A program made the translations under genes and the position numbers. Under the pieces are notes generated by a model, which did not search any database, was not told the DNA's origin, and saw only the letters and a program-made list of their open reading frames with translations. Below, piece after piece: positions 18,293-25,358 of a stretch of 64,000 nt of DNA (position 1 is its first letter; the number at the start of each line of letters is the position of its first letter). The stretch comes from CAYVQF01 sp964454015 (GTDB lineage Bacteria > Myxococcota_A > Bradymonadia > UBA4248), in assembly GCA_964454015.1 (NCBI GenBank), contig CAYVQF010000007.1, forward strand, positions 62,001-126,000, given 5' to 3'.

Positions 18293-19504
18293 TCAGCGGT
18301 CGATTTCACCGCCGATCAGGTTGATGGTGTCGAAAGTAGGGATGATGTCGGCGAGCATGGCCCCTTCGACCATTTTGTGGAGGGCCCCCATGAGGTAGAA
18401 GCAGGGGGGGCGCACTTTGATTTTCCACGGTCGCCCGGAGCCGAGGGAGACGATGTAGAAGCCGAGCTCGCCGTTTCCACCCTCGACGTAGCCGTAGGCT
18501 TCGCCCGGGGGCACCTGGGTGCCTTCGAAGATGATTTTGAAGTGGCGGATCATGCCTTCGATGCTGTTGTAGGTCTGGTCTTTGGGGGGGATGATGACCC
18601 GTGGATCGTCGCAGGTGACCGGTCCGGGCGCCATTTGGGCGAGGCACTGATCGACGATGCGGATGGACTGCCGCATCTCTTCCATGCGGACGCGGTAGCG
18701 ATCGTAGTTGTCGCCACGGCTGCCAAGGACGACGTCAAACTCGACTTCGCCGTATTTGTGGTAGGGGAAGGTCTTGCGGACGTCGTAGTCCACGCCGGTA
18801 GCGCGCAAGCAGGGGCCGGTGAAGCCGTGGGCGAGGGCGTCTTGGGCGCTGATGGCGCCGGTGCCTTGCATGCGGTCGATGAAGATGCGGTTGCGCGTGA
18901 GGAGGGCGTCGATGGTGTCGAGGAGGTAGAAGAGGTGGGGTCGCAGGGCCTTCCATTTGGCATCGAAGTCGGGCGGCAGGTCGTTGGCGAGCCCACCGAT
19001 TCTGGCGTAGGTGGCCATCATGCGCTGGCCGGCGACCTCTTCGATGAGATCCCAGAGGAACTCGCGGCCTTCGATGGCATAGAGGAAGGCGGTAAAGGCG
19101 CCGAGCTCCAAGGCGCCAGCGCCGACGCAGGTGAGGTAGTCGCAGATGCGGCTGATTTCAGCCATCAGGGTGCGAATGTACTCGCAGCGGTCAGTGACCT
19201 TGATGCCCAGAAGCTTTTCGACGGTGAGGGCGTAACCGAAGTTATTGATGAGAGGCGAGACGTAGTTGAGGCGGTCGGTGTAGGGGAAGACCTGCTGCCA
19301 GGTGGCGTGTTCGCAGGACTTTTCGAAGCCGCGGTGGAGGTAGCCGATCTCAGTGTCGAACTTGATGATGGTTTCCCCATCGAGGGTGAGGATGAAGCGC
19401 ACCGTACCGTGGGTCGCGGGGTGCGAGGGCCCCATGTTGAGGATCATGGCCTCGGTGTTGAGGGGCACCTCGAGCTCCAGGGTGCCGAGGACGTCGCGGT
19501 TCAT
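18293..19504 (-). CDS. nuoD: NADH-quinone oxidoreductase subunit D
   Basis: 403 residues, full length for the 49-kDa subunit, which forms the quinone-reduction pocket with NuoB. Motifs: NMGPSHPATHG near residue 24, EIGYLHRGFEK, and TGPCLRATGVDYDVRK, with C-terminal LIGGEIDR. The hydrogenase-type nickel cysteines are absent, as expected for a complex I subunit. The ATG at 19504 overlaps the nuoC stop by one base (TGATG), so the two are coupled. C and D are separate genes, not fused as in E. coli. Confidence 0.97.
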   Translation of the reverse strand: MNRDVLGTLELEVPLNTEAMILNMGPSHPATHGTVRFILTLDGETIIKFDTEIGYLHRGFEKSCEHATWQQVFPYTDRLNYVSPLINNFGYALTVEKLLGIKVTDRCEYIRTLMAEISRICDYLTCVGAGALELGAFTAFLYAIEGREFLWDLIEEVAGQRMMATYARIGGLANDLPPDFDAKWKALRPHLFYLLDTIDALLTRNRIFIDRMQGTGAISAQDALAHGFTGPCLRATGVDYDVRKTFPYHKYGEVEFDVVLGSRGDNYDRYRVRMEEMRQSIRIVDQCLAQMAPGPVTCDDPRVIIPPKDQTYNSIEGMIRHFKIIFEGTQVPPGEAYGYVEGGNGELGFYIVSLGSGRPWKIKVRPPCFYLMGALHKMVEGAMLADIIPTFDTINLIGGEIDR

Positions 19505-20055
19505 CAGACGTTCTCCTTGGCTGGGCCGTAGTCGCCGAAGTTGGGTGGGTAGACCGGGGTGTCAGGGCGTTCAGGCTCGAGGAGCGGGATCCGCGGCTGG
19601 GAGCCCATGAGCGGGTAGTCTTTGCGCAGGGGGTGTCCTTGGAATTCTTCGTACATGAGGATGCGCCGTAGGTCTGGGTGCGCTTTGAAGACCACGCCGT
19701 ACATGTCGAAGGCTTCGCGTTCGGCCCAATTGGCCGAGGGATAGATGTCGGCCACGCTGTCGACAGCGCAGGCTTCCTCGGTGAGGGGGACCTTGACCCG
19801 CAGGCGGTGGCGGTGCTTGAGGCTGAGGAAATGGTAGACCACTTCAAAGCGGGGAGTCTTATGGCCGAGGTAATCGACGACGGTGATATCGGCGAGGATT
19901 TCGCAGGCGAAGTCGGGCTCGTCGCGCAGGGCGGTGGTGAGGTTGCGCAAGGCCTCTGGGGTGATGATGACGGTCTCGTCGCCGTGTTGGTTGTGGCTGT
20001 CGATGAGATGGGCCTTGAACTTTTTCGTCACCATTTTGAGCATTTTTTTGCTCAT
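19504..20055 (-). CDS. nuoC: NADH-quinone oxidoreductase subunit C
   Basis: 183 residues. The 30-kDa subunit signature is present around residues 115-155: SANWAEREAFDMYGVVFKAH and then RRILMYEEFQGHPLRKDYPL. It is a peripheral-arm structural subunit without cofactor that contacts NuoD and NuoB. The first residues (MSKKMLKMVTKK) contain three Met codons; the ATG at 20055 is used as the most upstream start. The stop overlaps the nuoD start. Confidence 0.95.
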   Translation of the reverse strand: MSKKMLKMVTKKFKAHLIDSHNQHGDETVIITPEALRNLTTALRDEPDFACEILADITVVDYLGHKTPRFEVVYHFLSLKHRHRLRVKVPLTEEACAVDSVADIYPSANWAEREAFDMYGVVFKAHPDLRRILMYEEFQGHPLRKDYPLMGSQPRIPLLEPERPDTPVYPPNFGDYGPAKENV

Positions 20056-20092
20056 GGCAGCTCCCAGGATGCGGCGCTTCGCGGCCGTAGGT

Positions 20093-20635
20093 TCAGTTCT
20101 CTTGAGCCAGGTCGGATGGGGAGGCGTCAGCGCTGCGCTTTTGCGCCATTTTCGCCTCGAAGTCGTACTTCTCCCAGGGCTCCTTGCTGATCTTTTCTTG
20201 GAGGAGCATCAAGGCGTCGAGGACCTGCTCCGGTCGCGGTGGGCAGCCGGGGATGAAGACGTCGACGGGGATGATTTTGTCGATGCCTTGGACGGCGGCG
20301 TAGTTGTCATAGAAGCCGCCCGTGGAGGCACACACGCCGAAGGACATGACCCACTTGGGTTCGGCCATCTGGTCGTAGATGCGGCGCAGGTAGGGAGCGA
20401 GTTTGTGATTGACCGTCCCGACCACCCAGAGCAAGTCGGCTTGGCGGGGGGAGAAGCGAGGGATCTCGGCGCCAAAGCGGGCGATGTCATAACGCGAGCA
20501 GGAGGTGGCCATGTACTCCATGCCGCAGCAGGCGGTGACGAAAGGATACTGGAAAAGGGAGTACTTGCGCGCCCAGTTCAAGACCGGTCCGAGCTTGGTG
20601 GTGACCACGTTGGGGAGTCGATGTTCTAGTCCCAT
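20093..20635 (-). CDS. nuoB: NADH-quinone oxidoreductase subunit B
   Basis: 180 residues. It carries cluster N2, the last electron donor to quinone. The tandem-cysteine motif TACCGMEYMA, with the following Cys in SCSRYD, and the later cysteines VCASTGG and GCPPRPEQ are all intact. The ATG at 20635 lies inside the end of nuoA (overlap of 10 bases), consistent with translational coupling. The C-terminus has a short charged tail rich in Lys, Ser and Ala. Confidence 0.96.
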   Translation of the reverse strand: MGLEHRLPNVVTTKLGPVLNWARKYSLFQYPFVTACCGMEYMATSCSRYDIARFGAEIPRFSPRQADLLWVVGTVNHKLAPYLRRIYDQMAEPKWVMSFGVCASTGGFYDNYAAVQGIDKIIPVDVFIPGCPPRPEQVLDALMLLQEKISKEPWEKYDFEAKMAQKRSADASPSDLAQEN

Positions 20636-20997
20636 TCAAGCGCCCCTCGTTTCCATTCGTAGAGTAAGCCCAGTACGAGAATGGCCATGAAGATGAAGCC
20701 GCCAGCGGTGAGCAATATGCCGAGGCCAGCCTGCCAGAAATCGGCGTAGATCAGGGCCCAGGGGTAAAGAAAGACGATCTCGATGTCGAAGATGATGAAG
20801 AGGATGGCGACGACGTAGAACTTGATGCTGGAACGCTGTCGGGTGTCGCCGACGGGATCGGAGCCACTCTCGAAGGGGAGGGCCTTGACGGGGTTGTCTT
20901 TCTTGGGGCCAAGAAAGGTGGCCAAGGCGGTCATCAGGGCCACCAGTGTGCCTGTGAGCAGAAAAACCAACAGGATAGGATAGTACTGTGCGAACAT
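20626..20997 (-). CDS. nuoA: NADH-quinone oxidoreductase subunit A
   Basis: 123 residues, three membrane helices (about 6-28, 61-82, 90-113) and the conserved loop PFESGSDPVGDTRQRSSIKFYVVA. The acidic FDIEIVFLYPWA segment in TM2 is typical of the family. First gene of the nuo block. The ATG at 20997 is preceded by GGAGG, and a good promoter lies at 21026-21054. The 163-base space from the aldehyde dehydrogenase gene upstream means the nuo genes need not depend on the microcompartment promoter. Confidence 0.96.
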   Translation of the reverse strand: MFAQYYPILLVFLLTGTLVALMTALATFLGPKKDNPVKALPFESGSDPVGDTRQRSSIKFYVVAILFIIFDIEIVFLYPWALIYADFWQAGLGILLTAGGFIFMAILVLGLLYEWKRGALEWD

Positions 20998-21025
20998 CCT
21001 CAGCCTCCGTCCTCATCGACGGCCT

Positions 21026-21054
21026 AAGATAGTGGGCAAGGGGGGCGGTGTCTA
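21026..21054 (-). promoter_or_regulatory. Predicted sigma70-type promoter of nuoA
   Basis: On the minus strand TAGACA (21049-21054), a 17-base spacer and TATCTT (21026-21031). The predicted start of transcription is about 20 bases upstream of the nuoA ATG. The match is by eye, with five of six bases in the -35 and four of six in the -10. Confidence 0.5.
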
Positions 21055-21160
21055 GCGCGAGCGGTGCGAGAGGCGCTCGCGTGGGCGTGGGGCGGCTTCG
21101 GGGGGAGGGGGCGCCACGCCCGCTGGTGGTGGCGACCCAAGCATCCCAGGCGCGCGGTGC

Positions 21161-22621
21161 TCAGACGATCCGGAAGTATTCTTTGAGGGTGCAGCGTCGC
21201 TCGCGGGTGAAGTGCACCGCCGTGGTCAGGCCTTCTCCGGTGGGGCTGGCGATGGTGAAGGAGGTGTAGCCTTCGCCGCCGAAACCGAGCCCGGCTGAGG
21301 AGGGTGCGTTTTTGACGAAGATGGAGCAGTCCATGACCCGCGCCATTTTGTGGAGGCTGGCGATGTTGTGGGAGTGCATGCAGGCGGTGTGGCGGAAGCC
21401 GTGCTCGACGCGCTTGGCCATGGCGATGGCGTCGTCGACGTTGGTGACGCGCAGCATGGGGATGACGGGCATGAGCAGCTCGTGCTGGACGAAGGGGTGC
21501 TGCTCGTCGGCGACTTCGCAGAAGGCGATGACCGTGTCTTCGTCGCAGGAGATGCCGATTTCGCGCAAGATGTGCGCAGGGCGTTTGCCGATGAAGTGGC
21601 GGTTGACCCCGCCATCGCTGGTGAGGATGAGCTGCTCGAGCTTGCGGATGTCGCGTCCTGTGACCTCGATGGCGCCGAGACGTTTCATCTCGCGTTTGAG
21701 GAGATCGGCGATATCGGCGACGGCGATGATTTCCTTTTCGGCGATGCAGACGATGTTGCAGTCGAGTCCGGCGCCGTTGATGATGCTCTCAGCGGCGCGT
21801 TTGAGATCGGCCGTCTCGTCGACGACGACGGGCGGGTTGCCTGGCCCGGCGCCGATGGCGCGTTTGCCCGAGTTCATGGCGGCTTGCACCACCGCCGGTC
21901 CGCCTGTGACCACGACGAGGCGGGTGTCGGGGTGCTTCATGACCGTGTTGGCCGAGGCGATGGTGGGTTCGGCGCACGCGGTGATGCAGTTCTCTGGGGC
22001 GCCGGCGGCGCGCATGGCTTCGTTGAGCAAGCCGATGTAGAAGGCGGAGACGCGTTTGGCCGAGGGGTGGACGTTGAAGACCACCGTGTTGCCGCCAGCG
22101 ATCATGCCGATGGCATTGCAGAGTATGGTTTCCGTGGCGTTGGTGCAGGGGGTGATGGCGGCGATGACGCCATAGGGTGCGCGCTCGGTGAGCATCAGCC
22201 CGTTGTCACCGGAGTAGGCCTGGGGTCGGAGGATCTCCGTGCCCGGGGTTTTTTCGATGACGAGCTTGTTTTTGACGAGTTTGTGATCGACTCGGCCGAG
22301 GCCCGTCTCTTCGACGGCCATGGTGGCGAGGTCTTGAATGTACTCGCGGCTGATCTGGCGCATGGCCTCGATCATGGCGTCGCGGGTCTTGAGGGAGCAC
22401 TCGCGCAGGTCACTCTGGGCCTTTTTGGCGGCGGCGATGGCCTCCTCGACGGTGGCGAAGATGCCAGCGTCGCTGCTCTGGACGCGCATGCGGTAGCTCT
22501 GGGGGCGGCTGGTGTTGGTCGGGGGTGCGCTCGTGGGTGAGGTTCGCGAGGCGTTGGGGCTGACCAGTCGCTCGACGACTTTTTCGACGAGGAGGGTAAT
22601 CTTGTCTTCGTCAAGATGCAT
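21161..22621 (-). CDS. CoA-acylating aldehyde dehydrogenase of a microcompartment, PduP/EutE type
   Basis: 486 residues. It would oxidise an aldehyde to acyl-CoA with NAD+ inside a protein shell. Residues 1-21 (MHLDEDKITLLVEKVVERLV...) form an amphipathic helix and are followed by a Ser/Thr/Pro-rich linker to about residue 45, the classic N-terminal encapsulation peptide of PduP-type enzymes. The catalytic domain has TPCTNATETILCNA, NVHPSAKRV, VTGGPAVV, the nucleotide-site loop GAGPGNPPVV and the nucleophile Cys at about 292 in CNIVCIAEKE. The gene is last of the four-gene shell operon, starting 6 bases after the pentamer gene. No alcohol dehydrogenase, phosphotransacylase or signature enzyme is next to it, so the aldehyde source is unknown. 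Confidence 0.92.
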   Translation of the reverse strand: MHLDEDKITLLVEKVVERLVSPNASRTSPTSAPPTNTSRPQSYRMRVQSSDAGIFATVEEAIAAAKKAQSDLRECSLKTRDAMIEAMRQISREYIQDLATMAVEETGLGRVDHKLVKNKLVIEKTPGTEILRPQAYSGDNGLMLTERAPYGVIAAITPCTNATETILCNAIGMIAGGNTVVFNVHPSAKRVSAFYIGLLNEAMRAAGAPENCITACAEPTIASANTVMKHPDTRLVVVTGGPAVVQAAMNSGKRAIGAGPGNPPVVVDETADLKRAAESIINGAGLDCNIVCIAEKEIIAVADIADLLKREMKRLGAIEVTGRDIRKLEQLILTSDGGVNRHFIGKRPAHILREIGISCDEDTVIAFCEVADEQHPFVQHELLMPVIPMLRVTNVDDAIAMAKRVEHGFRHTACMHSHNIASLHKMARVMDCSIFVKNAPSSAGLGFGGEGYTSFTIASPTGEGLTTAVHFTRERRCTLKEYFRIV

Positions 22622-22627
22622 GTTGGT

Positions 22628-22924
22628 CTACTCCTTGACGTAGCGGGTGCTTCCGCCGACAGCGATCTCGTCGACGATGGCCATGATGACCGTGTCGACG
22701 GGGCGGTTGCGGGTGACCTCTGTCTGGCGCGCGGCGCTGCCACTGCAGGTCAGGACCACTTCGCCGATGCCAGCGCCGACGGCGTCGACGGCGACGACGG
22801 GTGCGCCAGAGACTTGCTGAGGGTGTTCAGGGTCGAAGTTCTGCACGACGAGGAGCTTGAGGCCCTCGAGCTCTTCTTCTTTTCGCGAAGCGACGACCGT
22901 ACCGACGACTTTGCCGAGTTGCAT
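22628..22924 (-). CDS. Microcompartment pentameric vertex protein (BMC-P, EutN/CcmL family)
   Basis: 98 residues, normal length. It opens MQLGKVVGTVVASRK, the family N-terminus, and has the core GVxVVAVDAVGAGIGEVVL pattern (here APVVAVDAVGAGIGEVVL) with the small-residue loop TCSGSAAR. Pentamers cap the vertices of the icosahedral shell. The ATG at 22924 follows GGGGGGAGG at a spacing of nine; a TTG six bases earlier is too close to that site. It lies 135 bases after the hexamer gene, with a hairpin in between, and directly before the aldehyde dehydrogenase. Confidence 0.94.
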   Translation of the reverse strand: MQLGKVVGTVVASRKEEELEGLKLLVVQNFDPEHPQQVSGAPVVAVDAVGAGIGEVVLTCSGSAARQTEVTRNRPVDTVIMAIVDEIAVGGSTRYVKE

Positions 22925-23008
22925 AGCCAATAGCCTCCCCCCGGAAGGTGACCGGGCTGTGGAGAGAGCCCGTCGCAGCGCTGTCCGGAACGCAGAGATA
23001 AGGGAAAG

Positions 23009-23034
23009 GGCGTGTCACCGCCGGGTGACACGCC
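23009..23034 (-). terminator. Hairpin between BMC-H and BMC-P genes, likely leaky terminator
   Basis: A perfect 11-base-pair inverted repeat, GGCGTGTCACC and GGTGACACGCC, with a 4-base loop. On the minus strand it is followed by CTTTCCCTTATCT, a broken T-tract. It lies 25 bases after the BMC-H stop. The tract is poor for full termination, so partial read-through into the BMC-P and dehydrogenase genes is the likely effect; RNA protection is an alternative. Confidence 0.45.
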
Positions 23035-23059
23035 TGAAGCGAAGCGAGGTAGGCCGTGC

Positions 23060-23365
23060 CTATTCGCCGACGGCTTTGCCTGCCTGATCGCGGCGGCCGA
23101 GGGGCAGCACGAGATCGATGTTGACGTGGGGACGGGGGATGACGTGGACCGCGACGAGCTCGCCGACGCGCTCAGCGCCACGGGCACCGGCCTCAGTGGC
23201 GGCTTTGACGGCGGCGACGTCGCCGCGGACGATGGCCGTGACGTAACCGCCGCCGACCTTCTCGTAACCAACCAGCTCGACCTTGGCGGCCTTCACCATC
23301 GCGTCTGCTGCTTCCACCATGCCGATGAAACCTTTCGTTTCGATCATTCCGAGCGCTTCAGCCAT
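23060..23365 (-). CDS. Microcompartment hexameric shell protein (BMC-H, PduA/EutM family)
   Basis: 101 residues with a single BMC domain: MAEALGMIETKGFIGMVEAADAM at the N-terminus (shown by EALGMIETKG), the pore-region segment YEKVGGGYVTAIVRGDVAAVKAA, and HVIPRPH towards the end. Hexamers tile the flat faces of the shell. The second of two close ATGs (23365) was chosen because AAGGAG lies seven bases upstream of it; the first ATG at 23371 is one base from that site. An Asp/Val-rich tail after IPRPH has the usual length. Expression is expected to be much higher than that of the pentamer. Confidence 0.95.
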   Translation of the reverse strand: MAEALGMIETKGFIGMVEAADAMVKAAKVELVGYEKVGGGYVTAIVRGDVAAVKAATEAGARGAERVGELVAVHVIPRPHVNIDLVLPLGRRDQAGKAVGE

Positions 23366-23484
23366 TGCCATGCTCCTTTTACCACGCAGTCAAAACTACG
23401 CCTGTTCAATTGCGCCGACGCCCGCAGGCGCCTGCTGGTGCACCATTGCAGCCCAAGATTGGGCGAGTACGGTTGTGATGTTGA

Positions 23485-24108
23485 CTAAGCACGCGCCTCT
23501 TTGCCATGTACCGAAGCCAAGGCGGCCTCGACGGCTTCGGCTGCGGCATCGATCTCCGCTTCCGTGCCACCCAGATAGAGACGACCAAAGGCCCCGGTCG
23601 TGCGGACGTCGATGAGGAAAACGTTGGCAGCCTTCTCGGCCTCGTTGGCCGCAAAGGCGACGTAAGCTGCCGGCTCGGTCTCCAAGATGAAGAGCGACTG
23701 TCCCGGCAGGAGCATCATCCCAGAGGAGTTGCGGTTGATGATCTGGGCCTGATAGGGCTCGACGGCGCGGATGATCTGGTGCGTCGCGACCCGAGGCTTG
23801 AGGCGCTCTTCTTCCTTGAGTCCCAAGGACTCGAGGATGGCGTCTCCCGCCGTGAGGACTTCACCTTTGTCGGAAGCGTGCACCTCGAGGAGGCCAAAAG
23901 CGCGTTCGACGACCTGTACGGCTGGGACCACTTTGGTGGCTTTGAGGGCGACGTCGGTGACGCGGTTGATGGCGATACCAGGGGCAATCTCGACCCACAG
24001 CGAGGCCATCTCGGGGATGGGCAAGAAGCCGCGCGCCGTTTTGCCGATGTAGCTGGTCAATTGAGGCTGCAAGCTGTCCAAAAAGATGTAGGTACGAAGC
24101 GTGATCAT
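23485..24108 (-). CDS. Microcompartment tandem-domain shell protein (BMC-T)
   Basis: 207 residues containing two fused BMC domains, which would form pseudo-hexameric trimers. After an N-terminal stretch with LRTYIFLDSLQPQLTSYIG, domain 1 runs from ASLWVEIAPGIAINRVTDVA to about residue 103, and domain 2 from QSLFILETEPAAYVAFAANE to the C-terminus with RLYLGGTEAEID. BMC-T proteins often have larger, gated pores for cofactors or metabolites. The ATG at 24108 follows a weak AAAGG. It is the first gene of the shell operon, 120 bases before BMC-H. Confidence 0.9.
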   Translation of the reverse strand: MITLRTYIFLDSLQPQLTSYIGKTARGFLPIPEMASLWVEIAPGIAINRVTDVALKATKVVPAVQVVERAFGLLEVHASDKGEVLTAGDAILESLGLKEEERLKPRVATHQIIRAVEPYQAQIINRNSSGMMLLPGQSLFILETEPAAYVAFAANEAEKAANVFLIDVRTTGAFGRLYLGGTEAEIDAAAEAVEAALASVHGKEARA

Positions 24109-24234
24109 AACCTTTGACCTGACCCCCTGACTGGCGACGGGCACAGCCCGATCGTCGCGTTGTGGATGGCGTGGGGTTCACACCCATTGACGCCGAGCAC
24201 CGCCCTTGGCGAGGCTCACGTGCGGACGGCTGGG

Positions 24235-24264
24235 ACCATAGCATGTCGCCCGAGAATGACACAA
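24235..24264 (-). promoter_or_regulatory. Candidate promoter of the microcompartment operon
   Basis: On the minus strand TTGTGT (24259-24264), 18 bases, TATGGT (24235-24240). It would leave a 5' leader of about 120 bases before the BMC-T ATG. Match is moderate only. Confidence 0.3.
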
Positions 24265-24271
24265 GCGTGTC
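24258..24271. promoter_or_regulatory. Operator-like palindrome over the -35 of the microcompartment promoter
   Basis: GACAC-AAGC-GTGTC, a perfect 5-base inverted repeat, overlaps the candidate -35 element. Its position would suit a repressor. No regulator gene is adjacent and the repeat is short, so chance is possible. Confidence 0.25.
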
Positions 24272-24305
24272 TGGGCTTGTGATGTTCTGCGTGGGCGAAA
24301 ACGAA

Positions 24306-24339
24306 CACAGGCGAGGACCGTTGCCGGTCCTCGCCTGTG
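24306..24339 (-). terminator. Strong hairpin terminator downstream of mraZ
   Basis: A perfect 15-base-pair stem (CACAGGCGAGGACCG with CGGTCCTCGCCTGTG) and loop TTGC, followed on the minus strand by TTCGTTTTCGCC. It lies about 200 bases beyond the mraZ stop and insulates the microcompartment operon. Confidence 0.55.
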
Positions 24340-24541
24340 CTGTCCGCTTGCTGCCTACCTCGACCTTCCTAGTGCTGCGAATCATCCTGAAGTGACGCGA
24401 ACCGCCGTCAACAAGCGGGGGACCTTCGGCACCCATGTGCCAGAAGAAGGTGCCCCCGTCCTTGGGAGCGAGGCAACCACCCATGGCGCCTCGGCCGGAC
24501 GAAGCGCCCTCATCAGACGCGACGCCTACCAATTCAAAGAA

Positions 24542-25006
24542 CTACAAGCCCAGGTTGGCGAGAGCTTCGGCAAATGCGTCGTCGAAGGTCATGGCGTCAC
24601 CATGATTCAACAGCGCATTGTCATAAGCCTTTTGCCACTTGTCCATGGACCACAACTCAATGGAATCCAGTTGTCCGACCCACGCCAAGTCACGGTCAAA
24701 CTCGGCATAAGCACGGAGGGCGGGGGGTATCAAAATCCGCCCTTGAGCATCTAGTTCACATTCTTGCGCACCAGCCACAAAAATTCGCTTCGCCCGGATC
24801 ACGTTCACATCGAACTGTGAACGACTCAAGACGCGCTCCTCGAAATGCCGCCAGCGATCCATCGAGTAGACTACCAGACACCGATTCAAGCCGCGCGTCA
24901 AGACCACCTGCGTGTCCGTCGCCGACAACAAGCCATCGCGGAAGCGTTTGGGCACGCTGACGCGGCCCTTGCTGTCCAGGGTGTGCTCGTAGACGCCACG
25001 AAACAT
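24542..25006 (-). CDS. mraZ: Transcriptional regulator MraZ
   Basis: 154 residues, normal for MraZ. It has two SpoVT/AbrB-like halves, each with a DxKGR-type motif: HTLDSKGRVSVPKRFRDGL near residue 6 and ELDAQGRILIPPALR near residue 84. MraZ binds direct repeats of TGGGN with a 10-base period and controls the division/cell-wall cluster; such repeats lie at 25140-25154. I took the ATG at 25006 (MFRGVYEH), the family N-terminus, rather than an upstream in-frame start. Unusually it lies downstream of rsmH instead of before it, and no ftsL, ftsI or mur gene follows in the window. Confidence 0.93.
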   Translation of the reverse strand: MFRGVYEHTLDSKGRVSVPKRFRDGLLSATDTQVVLTRGLNRCLVVYSMDRWRHFEERVLSRSQFDVNVIRAKRIFVAGAQECELDAQGRILIPPALRAYAEFDRDLAWVGQLDSIELWSMDKWQKAYDNALLNHGDAMTFDDAFAEALANLGL

Positions 25007-25139
25007 GCGTGACCTTCTGCAGAGGAAGCGAATGCCAAGAAAAAAACACTCCCCATGCCTTCCATCGAACCCTTTGGTCCGATCCGGGCACCTCCTTCTC
25101 AAAATCACGCGAGGCGTGAAAGAGAGAATTGGGAATGCG

Positions 25140-25154
25140 TCCCACCTGACCCCA
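25140..25154 (-). promoter_or_regulatory. MraZ-box-like repeats in front of mraZ
   Basis: On the minus strand TGGGG-TCAGG-TGGGA: two TGGGN units with a 5-base spacer, the arrangement reported for MraZ binding. They sit just downstream of the predicted -10, where binding would repress mraZ. Confidence 0.45.
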
Positions 25155-25156
25155 CA

Positions 25157-25186
25157 AACCTATGCTGAAGTGTGTGGGCCTGTCAA
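25157..25186 (-). promoter_or_regulatory. Predicted promoter of mraZ
   Basis: On the minus strand a perfect TTGACA (25181-25186), then 18 bases and TAGGTT (25157-25162), which keeps the TA...T positions. The ATG is about 150 bases downstream. Confidence 0.4.
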
Positions 25187-25200
25187 CTGCGTAAAAATGG

Positions 25201-25234
25201 AAAAAGGGCCTTGGCTTTTTTTCTCTCCCAAGGC
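25201..25234 (-). terminator. Rho-independent terminator downstream of rsmH
   Basis: On the minus strand GCCTTGG, a 13-base loop, CCAAGGC, then CCTTTTT. It would end transcripts from rsmH or from the promoter at 25326-25354 just before the mraZ promoter. Confidence 0.5.
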
Positions 25235-25325
25235 AAAAAAAATAAAAATTCTTCCCCACAAAAATGAGCAAAATCCATCGGCCAGGCCCCTGGCACGCAC
25301 CCAGATTCGTGGGTATAAGACCGCT

Positions 25326-25354
25326 AGGGTACAGAAAACTAAGCGAAATTGCAA
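25326..25354 (-). promoter_or_regulatory. Candidate promoter between rsmH and mraZ
   Basis: On the minus strand TTGCAA (25349-25354), 17 bases, TACCCT (25326-25331). A transcript from here would run only about 120 bases to the terminator at 25201-25234, so it could be a small RNA or a leader. Confidence 0.28.
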
Positions 25355-25358
25355 AAGC

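Larger units (their letters stand above)
24109..24541. other. Intergenic region between mraZ end and microcompartment operon start
   Basis: 433 bases. It holds the terminator-like hairpin at 24306-24339, a candidate promoter (24235-24264) for the microcompartment operon and an overlapping short palindrome (24258-24271). I see no credible gene; short open frames here lack ribosome binding sites and family features. Confidence 0.6.

Noticed and set aside
21056..21081. 8-base-pair hairpin (CGCGAGCG with CGCTCGCG) between the aldehyde dehydrogenase gene and nuoA
   Set aside because: No T-tract follows on either strand and G/C-rich inverted repeats of this size are expected by chance; not called a terminator.
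25291..25307. TGGCAC resembling a sigma54 promoter half-site
   Set aside because: The required TTGC half at the correct distance is missing.
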